Source: CANNDT01 sp945876205 (lineage in GTDB: Bacteria; Acidobacteriota; Vicinamibacteria; Vicinamibacterales; UBA2999). Taken from it: a DNA stretch of 8,704 nucleotides. Below the pieces are notes generated by a model that worked only from the letters and a program-made list of their open reading frames with translations, was not told where the DNA came from and did not search any database. Below are positions 1-5,077 of the stretch, in pieces; positions within the stretch are counted from its first letter, which is position 1; the number at the start of each line of letters is the position of its first letter. Location: positions 1 to 8,704 of the forward strand of contig CANNDT010000143.1 of NCBI GenBank assembly GCA_947503365.1. The letters are read 5' to 3'. Position numbers and translations under genes: made by a program.

Positions 1-71
1 ATATCATTCGAGCGGTTGAATAGGGTCACCATCCAAACGGTTGAAGAAGATCCACGGCGTCGGCGGTTAGC

Positions 72-99
72 CACACCGGTGTGTTGCGGGAAACACACC
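72..99 (+). other. Two mutually exclusive hairpins
   Basis: Bases 72-83 form a perfect 12-bp palindrome (CACACCGGTGTG). Bases 78-85 (GGTGTGTT) also pair perfectly with 92-99 (AACACACC) around a six-base loop. The central GTGTG segment can therefore pair either upstream or downstream, but not both. No T-run follows, so a classical intrinsic terminator is unlikely. The structure could be a regulator site, a leader structure of the downstream small gene, or the 3' structure of an upstream transcript. The pairing is read directly from sequence; any function is inference. Confidence 0.45.
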
Positions 100-143
100 T
101 CGATGACGCGTTGACCAGGTGACTGTTCTCTTTTCTTCCGTAT

Positions 144-161
144 TTCGTTTGAACAAACGAA
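144..161. promoter_or_regulatory. Perfect 18-bp inverted repeat, possible operator
   Basis: TTCGTTTG (144-151) and CAAACGAA (154-161) are exact reverse complements separated by AA. The size and near-complete symmetry resemble operators bound by dimeric helix-turn-helix repressors such as TetR-type proteins. It lies 70 bases upstream of the small gene at 232. No T-run follows on either strand, so it is not a good terminator. No TetR-type gene is in the window; the LysR-type regulator at 1455 would not usually prefer such a compact dyad. Confidence 0.45.
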
Positions 162-219
162 CGCGCCCGGAAGGATTCGGCAACAGCTCAACGGTACACA
201 GTTTGCTGTCTGGCGCGAT

Positions 220-225
220 GGAGGA
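220..225 (+). promoter_or_regulatory. Ribosome binding site GGAGGA
   Basis: GGAGGA lies six bases before the ATG at 232. It is one of only two strong Shine-Dalgarno matches in the window, since most other genes here lack one. It is the main reason for treating the 64-codon frame at 232 as a real gene. Confidence 0.65.
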
Positions 226-231
226 TCGACC

Positions 232-426
232 ATGAGTGGTCTCGTTCGGCTCCTTGGGTTTCGGACATTGGGTTGCGGGTGCGTCATCGGCCGGTATCGT
301 GAGCAGGCGACGAGCCGCGAGCTCACTTACGTCGAGGAGAAGGGCCAGGGGTGCACCCTTCACGGTCATCGCCGCAATCACACGATTGTCAGCGAGACCC
401 TCGCAAACGTCGCTAGGGCGTCCTAG
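232..426 (+). CDS. Small Cys/His-rich hypothetical protein
   Basis: This is a 64-residue protein I do not recognise as a named family. It is soluble, with no signal peptide or membrane segment. A Cys-x-Cys pair (Cys15, Cys17) sits in a Gly-Cys-Gly-Cys turn, followed by Cys41 in the stretch YVEEKGQGC and then His44, His46 and His50 around HRRNH. This clustering suggests binding of a metal such as zinc, or of nucleic acid, but that is inference. The ATG start is supported by GGAGGA six bases upstream. The stop is followed 11 bases later by a strong hairpin (438-458), so the gene looks like a compact single-gene unit. The upstream region contains an inverted repeat and hairpins. An overlapping minus-strand frame (67-516) has no start signal and is less plausible. 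If this frame is not a gene, the whole 1-524 segment would be non-coding. Confidence 0.6.
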   Translation: MSGLVRLLGFRTLGCGCVIGRYREQATSRELTYVEEKGQGCTLHGHRRNHTIVSETLANVARAS

Positions 427-437
427 TTCCTGTGAGT

Positions 438-458
438 CGCGGACCGTAAAGGTCCGCG
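438..458 (+). terminator. Hairpin after the small gene, no T-run
   Basis: CGCGGACC (438-445) pairs perfectly with GGTCCGCG (451-458) around the loop GTAAA, giving an eight-pair GC-rich stem 11 bases after the stop at 426. No T-run follows, so it is not a canonical intrinsic terminator. It may still stabilise the 3' end or support termination, since hairpins without a T-run are common near gene ends in GC-rich genomes. Confidence 0.4.
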
Positions 459-511
459 CCGCATCGGACAGATCCACCGCCCATCCCCCCAGATCCCTTC
501 CACATCGCCTG

Positions 512-517
512 TACAAT
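512..517 (+). promoter_or_regulatory. -10 element TACAAT of the methyltransferase gene
   Basis: TACAAT differs from the sigma-70 -10 consensus at one position and ends seven bases before the GTG start at 525. Transcription would begin at or next to the start codon, giving a leaderless mRNA. No Shine-Dalgarno is present in this gap, and no good -35 box is visible about 17 bases upstream. Confidence 0.45.
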
Positions 518-524
518 CGCGGCG

Positions 525-1385
525 GTGCCCCGTTCTCTCAAACCCCACACAAAGTTCAAGTCCGGCAAGGCCACCTTCCAGTTCTACCTGGGAGATTGCC
601 TGCAGGTGCTCGAATCGCTGCCTCCCGAGTCACTCAACGCGATCGTGACGTCGCCCCCTTATAACCTGGGGATCCAGTACCGCAGTTACGACGATACGAT
701 TCCGCGGGGCCGGTATCTCGAGTGGACCGGCGAATGGGTGACCCGCGCGGCGGCGGCGCTGGCCCTCGATGGCTCGATGTTTCTGAACGTGGGCGCCAAG
801 CCCACCGACCCATGGACGGCGCTCGACGTGGCGCAGGCGGTGCGTCCGCATCTGCAGCTCCAGAACACCATCCACTGGATCAAGTCGATCGCCATCGAGA
901 AAGAGCTCGCCGGCGCGAAGGCGGGACTGGAAAAGGATCTCGCGGTCGGTCACTACAAACCGATCAACAGCAAGCGCTTTCTGCACGACTGCCACGAGTT
1001 CGTCTTCCACTTCTCGCGCGAAGGCCACACGCCGCTCGACCGTCAGGCGATTGGCGTTCGCTACCAGGATCCGTCAAACGTTGGACGATGGCAGAGTGCC
1101 GCCGGTGGCGTCCGGTGCCGCGGCAACACCTGGTTCATCCCGTACGAAACGATCCAGAGCCGCGAGAAAGATCGACCGCACCCGGCGACCTTCCCTCCCC
1201 GCTTGCCCGAGATGTGCCTCAAGCTGCACGGCCTGTCGAGGGTCAAGACGGTCGCGGATCCGTTCATGGGGCTCGGTTCCACGGCGGTCGCCTGCGCGCA
1301 ACTGGGTGTCAGCTTCATCGGCATCGAGATGGACGAGGGCTACCTCGAAGAAGCGATCGCCCGGACGCGAGCGGCGCTCCCGTAG
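525..1385 (+). CDS. Site-specific DNA methyltransferase, beta class, apparently solitary
   Basis: This 286-residue enzyme should transfer a methyl group from S-adenosylmethionine to an exocyclic amino group of a DNA base. The catalytic motif IV, TSPPYN, lies at residues 42-47. The SAM-binding motif I, DPFMGLGST, comes near the C-terminus (245-253). Catalytic-before-SAM order defines the beta class. TSPPY-type motifs favour N4-cytosine methylation, whereas N6-adenine enzymes usually have DPPY or NPPY, but this is not decisive. Residues about 95-215 between the motifs probably include the target recognition segment, and RPHPATFPP (217-225) is a conserved feature of these enzymes. The GTG start is chosen because it gives a complete N-terminus right after a -10 element. 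No restriction endonuclease is adjacent, so it looks like an orphan methyltransferase that may act in gene regulation or as a remnant of a restriction system. Confidence 0.9.
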   Translation: MPRSLKPHTKFKSGKATFQFYLGDCLQVLESLPPESLNAIVTSPPYNLGIQYRSYDDTIPRGRYLEWTGEWVTRAAAALALDGSMFLNVGAKPTDPWTALDVAQAVRPHLQLQNTIHWIKSIAIEKELAGAKAGLEKDLAVGHYKPINSKRFLHDCHEFVFHFSREGHTPLDRQAIGVRYQDPSNVGRWQSAAGGVRCRGNTWFIPYETIQSREKDRPHPATFPPRLPEMCLKLHGLSRVKTVADPFMGLGSTAVACAQLGVSFIGIEMDEGYLEEAIARTRAALP

Positions 1386-1399
1386 GGTCCGTTCGGACC
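1386..1399 (+). terminator. Short hairpin after the methyltransferase stop
   Basis: GGTCCG (1386-1391) pairs with CGGACC (1394-1399) immediately after the TAG at 1383-1385. The loop is TT, or GTTC if only five pairs form. No T-run follows. It may mark the 3' end of the methyltransferase transcript, but the evidence is only the dyad and its position. Confidence 0.35.
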
Positions 1400-1425
1400 T
1401 GCCATCGGCATCGATCTCCTTGAAC

Positions 1426-1458
1426 CCATGCGTTCAGCGAATATATGCTGACGCATGG
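1426..1458. promoter_or_regulatory. Inverted repeat overlapping the lysR start, probable autoregulatory operator
   Basis: The left arm (1426-1438, CCATGCGTTCAGC) and right arm (1447-1458, GCTGACGCATGG) pair over 12 positions with one unpaired T at 1434. The centre is AT-rich (GAATATAT, 1439-1446). The right arm includes the ATG of the regulator gene at 1455, and the AT-rich centre overlaps the probable -10 element. A protein bound here would block both transcription and start-codon access. LysR-type regulators commonly repress their own genes from dyad sites, so autoregulation is the natural inference. Confidence 0.55.
1444..1449 (+). promoter_or_regulatory. -10 element TATGCT of the lysR gene
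   Basis: TATGCT keeps the conserved TA...T positions and ends five bases before the ATG at 1455. The overlapping TATATG (1442-1447) ends seven bases before it. Either predicts transcription starting at or within a few bases of the ATG. There is no Shine-Dalgarno sequence. Confidence 0.4.
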
Positions 1459-2369
1459 ACCTTCGGCAACTCGAGATCATCCGCGCCATTGCCGAAAGCG
1501 GCTCGTTCACCGCGGCCGGTGAACTGCTGCACGTCTCGCAGTCGGCCATCAGCCGGCAGATCCTGCTGCTCGAGGAAGAGCTCGGCGAAGCGGTGTTTTA
1601 CCGCATCGGCCGCCGCATCCGCATCACGCCCGCCGGCGAGTCACTCCTCCAACTGAGTCACCGCGTCTTCCAGGACCTCCAGGACACGGTCACGGCCATC
1701 AGCGACAAGCAGGAGTCCCTGCGCGGGACGATGCGCCTGGTGGGCGGCATGACGGTCTGCCTCTATGTCTTCCCCGCCCTGCTCGCCGAGGTTCGGCGGA
1801 TTCATCCCCAGCTCGATCTGAAGATCACGGTGGGCAGCACCCCACGATCGATTGCGATGCTCCGCGCTGGCGCCGGCGACCTCGGCCTCCTGACGCTGCC
1901 CATCGAAGCCTCCGACCTGGTCGCGGTGCCGGTGCTGCAGGAAGAACTGCTCCTGGTGACCTATCCCACGCATCCACTCGCGAAGAAGCGGCTGGTGCAG
2001 GCGGCCGAGCTCGACAAGCAGCCGTTCATCCTCTTCGAAACGGGATCGGTGACACGGCGCCTGGTTGAGGAGTTTTTTACGCGGGAGCGGATCGAGGCGG
2101 AGATCGTCATGGAAACCGAGAACGTCGAGATCATCAAGGCGATGGTCAGAAACGGTCTCGGCATCAGCATCATTCCGTGGCAGGCGGCGGCCGACGACGT
2201 CCGCACGAGGCAGTTGTCTGCGAGCCGGATCGCGGGGCATTCACTGCAGCGGGAGACGGGGTGGCTCTATCCGAAAATGAGCCGGCTACCGCGCCCGGTC
2301 TCGGAAGTGATTCGCGTCTTCGACACGATCAAGCCGCAGTTCGAAGCGGCACTCAAGGGGCCGAGGTAG
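1455..2369 (+). CDS. LysR-type transcriptional regulator
   Basis: This 304-residue cytoplasmic DNA-binding regulator has the family's usual length. The N-terminal winged helix-turn-helix covers about residues 1-60 and carries the typical LysR pattern: FTAAGELLHVSQSAISRQI (18-36), then a leucine/glutamate-rich helix and RIRITPAGE (54-62). A linker helix runs to about residue 90. The effector-binding, periplasmic-binding-protein-like domain follows (about 92-295). It includes the GDLGLLTLP segment and NGLGISIIPW, the latter typical of the second lobe. The regulated target and the small-molecule inducer cannot be read from sequence. No gene lies divergently upstream, the usual arrangement for LysR targets. 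The start codon sits inside a long inverted repeat (1426-1458), so self-repression is likely. The stop is 8 bp from the stop of the opposing VWFA gene. Confidence 0.93.
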   Translation: MDLRQLEIIRAIAESGSFTAAGELLHVSQSAISRQILLLEEELGEAVFYRIGRRIRITPAGESLLQLSHRVFQDLQDTVTAISDKQESLRGTMRLVGGMTVCLYVFPALLAEVRRIHPQLDLKITVGSTPRSIAMLRAGAGDLGLLTLPIEASDLVAVPVLQEELLLVTYPTHPLAKKRLVQAAELDKQPFILFETGSVTRRLVEEFFTRERIEAEIVMETENVEIIKAMVRNGLGISIIPWQAAADDVRTRQLSASRIAGHSLQRETGWLYPKMSRLPRPVSEVIRVFDTIKPQFEAALKGPR

Positions 2370-2377
2370 GGGATGAA

Positions 2378-3622
2378 TTACTTTGCGGGCGGCGGCGTCG
2401 GGCGCAGCGAGTACGACGTGCGCGACCACACACTGGCGCCGGAGCGTACCGTCTTGATTTCGATCTTCCGCGTGCGTTTCAACGGGTCCGGGTTCGTCGA
2501 GTAGTACCCGAGCACGTAATAGTCGCTCGTCTCCGCGTCAATCCGCTTCAGCGCCTTGTCGAAATCGTTCTGGTTGACGACGGCGATGCCGCCGGTCTGC
2601 TCGGCCAGCACGCGCAGGCTGTCCTGCGTCTCGCGGATGTGCTCCTGCCACTCGGCGGTCTCCACCTGCTGATCGAGGTCCGGCCCGGCCACGAGACCGC
2701 GCGGGTCGATGGTGTAGAGCGTCGCATTGGCGCGGTTGGCCGCGCGCGTCAGCTCGGCGAGCTCACGCACCAGGTCCGCTTCGGCGAAGTTGTTGCCCTG
2801 GTTCTGCTGGCGGATAAACGGATCGTTCTGCGGGTCGGTGGAATCGAGCTGGTACTGCTCCGCCTGGTACTTGAGGCGCGAGGTCTCGAACGGATTGAAG
2901 TCGTAGCCGCTGCTGATGTAAATCACGGCCTTCCGCCGATTGCGCACCTGCTCCAGGTTCTTCATCAGGTCATACGCCGTCGAGAAGGCGACGTGCGCGC
3001 GGTAGCGCAGCTCGGCGTTGCCCTGCTGCGTCTGCTGGCCCTTGATGATGTCCTCGGGCTTGAGGGCGCCGCCGGTCGCGCGTGAGATCGCGCCTTCGAG
3101 CACCTGCCGGTCGTAGGTCAACTGCTCGGAGATCGACGAGGTGCCGGTCGAGACGATGCCGAACATGTCGCCTTCGTGAATCAGATTCCGCAGCATCTTC
3201 TTGATCAGCTCGCGGACGCGCGGGGTGTTCTGAAAGTCGAGGTGCAGGTCGTCGAGGAAGATCAGGAACACGCGTCCAGCGGCGTCGTTGGTCGGCCGCG
3301 AGGGCGGAAGGATGATGCCTTCCGGCGCGGGCGCGGGCGGCGGCGACTGCACGTTGAACACGCGTCCACCGTGCGTCAGCACGACGGAGACGATCTCCTG
3401 CTTGACGCCGTCTTCGAAGACCTCGAACTCGGTCGGCTTGAGGTCGGAGACGAACTGATCCTTGGAATCGCGGACGATCACATCGGTCGTGACGAGGTCG
3501 ACCGATGTACGAAACGTGGGCTGCGGAGGTGCCTGCGGCGCCGTCTGCCCGGCGGCCTGCAGACCAGCCGCCAGCAGCAGCGCAAAAGCAGCCGCTGATA
3601 AGAACTTAGCGGTATTTCGCAT
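2378..3622 (-). CDS. Secreted VWFA-related protein, acidobacterial type
   Basis: This 414-residue exported protein resembles the VWFA-related family that is numerous in Acidobacteria; its function is unknown, and binding of other proteins or surface structures is only presumed. Residues 1-24 form a signal peptide: a basic start (MRNTAK), a hydrophobic Ala/Leu core and a small-residue site near LQAAG. Next is a beta-rich segment characteristic of the family (about 38-85, with VDLVTTDVIVRD and FEVFEDGVKQEIVSV). The VWA-like fold begins at FLIFLDDLHLD (119-129). The ion-binding DxSxS motif of classical VWA domains is replaced by DDLHL, so metal binding there may be lost or altered. The C-terminus (368-405, YYVLGYYSTNPDP to RTSYSL) is also typical. 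The ATG at 3622 is chosen because it starts exactly at the signal peptide; longer versions would run into rpiB. It meets lysR tail to tail. Confidence 0.85.
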   Translation of the reverse strand: MRNTAKFLSAAAFALLLAAGLQAAGQTAPQAPPQPTFRTSVDLVTTDVIVRDSKDQFVSDLKPTEFEVFEDGVKQEIVSVVLTHGGRVFNVQSPPPAPAPEGIILPPSRPTNDAAGRVFLIFLDDLHLDFQNTPRVRELIKKMLRNLIHEGDMFGIVSTGTSSISEQLTYDRQVLEGAISRATGGALKPEDIIKGQQTQQGNAELRYRAHVAFSTAYDLMKNLEQVRNRRKAVIYISSGYDFNPFETSRLKYQAEQYQLDSTDPQNDPFIRQQNQGNNFAEADLVRELAELTRAANRANATLYTIDPRGLVAGPDLDQQVETAEWQEHIRETQDSLRVLAEQTGGIAVVNQNDFDKALKRIDAETSDYYVLGYYSTNPDPLKRTRKIEIKTVRSGASVWSRTSYSLRPTPPPAK

Positions 3623-3629
3623 AGGCGGA

Positions 3630-3638
3630 AGTATAGCA
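3630..3638 (-). promoter_or_regulatory. Extended -10 promoter of the VWFA gene
   Basis: On the minus strand TGC-TATACT (3638 down to 3630) is a near-consensus -10 with the TG extension. It ends seven bases before the ATG at 3622. The predicted transcription start is at or beside the start codon, so the mRNA would be leaderless. The seven-base gap contains no Shine-Dalgarno sequence. Confidence 0.5.
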
Positions 3639-3646
3639 GGACGCAA

Positions 3647-3652
3647 TATAGT
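3647..3652 (+). promoter_or_regulatory. -10 element of the rpiB-gnd-zwf-pgl operon
   Basis: TATAGT lies ten bases before the rpiB ATG at 3663; the overlapping GTTAAT (3651-3656) lies six bases before it. Either gives a leader of at most a few bases. The element is only 11 bp from the oppositely oriented -10 of the VWFA gene, so one polymerase would block the other. No good -35 box is seen. Confidence 0.4.
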
Positions 3653-3662
3653 TAATGTTCGC

Positions 3663-4118
3663 ATGCGGATTGCCATCAGCGCCGACCACGCCGGGTATGA
3701 ATTGAAGCAGGATCTCGCGAATGCCCTCGCAAAACAGGGCCACGACGTCCTCGACCTCGGCACCCATTCCACCGCCCCCGTCGACTATCCGGACTGCGCC
3801 GAAGCGGTGGCGACCGCCCTGACCAGCGGCCGCGCCGAACGCGGGGTCATCGTCTGCGGGAGCGGTGCCGGCGTCTCCATCGCCGTCAACAAGTTTCCCG
3901 GTATACGCGCGGCGGTCGTCCATGACTGCTACACGGCGCACCAGGCGGTGGAGCACGACGACATGAACGTGCTCTGTCTCGGTGCCCGTGTCGTCGGCCC
4001 GGCACCCGCCGCAGAAATCGTGCAGACGTTTCTCTCTGCAAAATTCTCAGGGGAAGAACGCCATCAGCGCCGGCTCAACAAGATCCTCGCAATCGAAAGC
4101 CGTTTCCTGCGAACCTGA
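3663..4118 (+). CDS. rpiB: Ribose-5-phosphate isomerase B
   Basis: This 151-residue cytoplasmic enzyme interconverts ribulose-5-phosphate and ribose-5-phosphate in the pentose phosphate pathway. The length is normal for the RpiB/LacAB family. The N-terminal SADHAGYELK contains Asp8 and His9, which match E. coli Asp9 and His10. The loop VIVCGSGAGVSIAVNK (62-77) carries Cys65, matching the catalytic base Cys66 of E. coli, with Ser67 where E. coli has Thr68. EHDDMNVLCLGARVVG (97-112) provides His98, matching E. coli His99. The ATG at 3663 gives the standard N-terminus; an upstream in-frame start at 3462 would add 67 residues antisense to the VWFA gene and is rejected. It is the first gene of the operon, 8 bp before gnd, so the product of Gnd is the substrate of RpiB. 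Confidence 0.95.
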   Translation: MRIAISADHAGYELKQDLANALAKQGHDVLDLGTHSTAPVDYPDCAEAVATALTSGRAERGVIVCGSGAGVSIAVNKFPGIRAAVVHDCYTAHQAVEHDDMNVLCLGARVVGPAPAAEIVQTFLSAKFSGEERHQRRLNKILAIESRFLRT

Positions 4119-4126
4119 TCGCGCAC

Positions 4127-5077
4127 ATGCAACTCGGGCTAATCGGTCTCGGCCGCATGGGCGGCAACATGGCGCGCCGGCTCAAGAACGGCGGGCACGA
4201 CGTCGTCGGCTGGGACCGCAGTCCCGACGCGGTGCAGAAGCTGCAGCGCGACGGGATCGCCGGCGCCTCGTCGCTTGACGAGCTCGTCACGCGCCTCACC
4301 CCTCCACGCGCCGTCTGGGTCATGGTGCCCGCCGGTGATCCCACCGAGCAGACGGTCGCCGCGCTCGCCGAGCGGCTGCAGCGAGACGACGTGATCATCG
4401 ACGGCGGCAACACCCATTTCAAAGACGACATCCGGCGCGCGCGCGACGTCGAACCCAGGGGCCTGCACTACATGGACGTCGGCACCAGTGGCGGCGTCTG
4501 GGGCGCCGATCGTGGCTATTGCCTGATGATTGGCGGCCCCGCGCCCATCGCCGCGCGGCTCACACCGATCTTCAGAACTCTGGCGCCAGGCCAGGGCGCG
4601 ATCGAGCCGTCCGACGGCCTGGATGTCACCAGGACGACGGCGCACGAAGGGTTCGTGCACTGCGGACCGGCGGGCGCCGGCCACTTCGTGAAGATGATCC
4701 ACAACGGCATCGAGTACGGACTGATGCAGTCGTACGCCGAGGGTTTCGACATCCTCCGCAACGCGCCGTACGATTTCAAGCTCGAAGACGTCGCCGAGCT
4801 CTGGCGCCGCGGCAGCGTCGTCAGCTCCTGGCTGCTCGATCTGGCCGCTCGGGCGCTGGTGAAGGATCCGCAGCTCTCCGAATACGTCGGCAACGTGGCC
4901 GACTCGGGTGAAGGACGCTGGACCGTGCAGGCCGCGCTCGAGCAAGACGTCCCGGCCGACGTGCTGACCACCGCGCTCTACGTCCGCTTCCGCTCGCGAC
5001 GCGAGCACACCCTCGCGGAGAAGCTCCTGTCCGCCCTTCGTGCGCAGTTCGGCGGCCATGTCGAACCCAAGAGCTGA
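4127..5077 (+). CDS. gnd: 6-phosphogluconate dehydrogenase, decarboxylating, short type
   Basis: This enzyme oxidises and decarboxylates 6-phosphogluconate to ribulose-5-phosphate and CO2. At 316 residues it belongs to the short clade; the classical enzyme has about 470 residues because of a longer C-terminal domain. The Rossmann motif GLGRMGGNM is at 7-15. The second strand ends in GWDRSPD with Asp30 where NADP-type enzymes have an Asn-Arg-Ser/Thr phosphate-binding pattern, which favours NAD+ (inference). Substrate and catalytic segments are IIDGGNTHFKDD (90-101), GTSGGVWGADRG (119-130) and GAGHFVKMIHNGIEYG (183-198), with the likely catalytic Lys189 and Asn193. The C-terminal helical domain includes SGEGRWTV (260-267). 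It starts 8 bp after rpiB without a visible Shine-Dalgarno and overlaps zwf by 20 bp, implying translational coupling. Confidence 0.93.
   Translation: MQLGLIGLGRMGGNMARRLKNGGHDVVGWDRSPDAVQKLQRDGIAGASSLDELVTRLTPPRAVWVMVPAGDPTEQTVAALAERLQRDDVIIDGGNTHFKDDIRRARDVEPRGLHYMDVGTSGGVWGADRGYCLMIGGPAPIAARLTPIFRTLAPGQGAIEPSDGLDVTRTTAHEGFVHCGPAGAGHFVKMIHNGIEYGLMQSYAEGFDILRNAPYDFKLEDVAELWRRGSVVSSWLLDLAARALVKDPQLSEYVGNVADSGEGRWTVQAALEQDVPADVLTTALYVRFRSRREHTLAEKLLSALRAQFGGHVEPKS

Larger units (their letters stand above)
1..231. other. Non-coding, structured upstream region
   Basis: No convincing gene is seen here. The region is less GC-rich than the rest and holds two overlapping hairpins (72-99), a perfect inverted repeat (144-161) and a pyrimidine-rich run (about 126-139), before the ribosome binding site of the small gene that starts at 232. 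The octamer CGGTTGAA occurs twice, at 13-20 and 38-45. The end of the preceding gene is not in the window. A minus-strand open frame crosses most of the region but has no start signal and no recognisable protein. A TTGAAC (149-154) could be a -35 box, but no good -10 lies at the right distance, so no promoter is assigned. Confidence 0.6.

Noticed and set aside
13..45. CGGTTGAA direct repeat (13-20 and 38-45), considered as a regulator site or CRISPR-like repeat
   Set aside because: There are only two eight-base copies, 25 bases apart, with no third copy in the adjacent sequence. This is too little to support an array or a defined binding site.
67..516. Minus-strand open frame of 149 codons opposite the small gene
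   Set aside because: It has no ribosome binding site or -10 near its start, has no recognisable motif, and covers two perfect hairpins and an inverted repeat better explained as non-coding signals. The plus-strand frame has the stronger start.
2367..2380. Shared bidirectional terminator between lysR and the VWFA gene
   Set aside because: The 8-bp gap and its flanks contain no stable inverted repeat or T-run.
2177..3085. 302-codon plus-strand frame overlapping lysR and antisense to the VWFA gene
   Set aside because: Both overlapped genes are supported by family motifs; this frame has none and is a by-product of high GC content.
3462..3662. N-terminal extension of rpiB by 67 residues
   Set aside because: The extension runs antisense to the VWFA signal peptide region and across its promoter. 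The family N-terminus begins exactly at the ATG at 3663.
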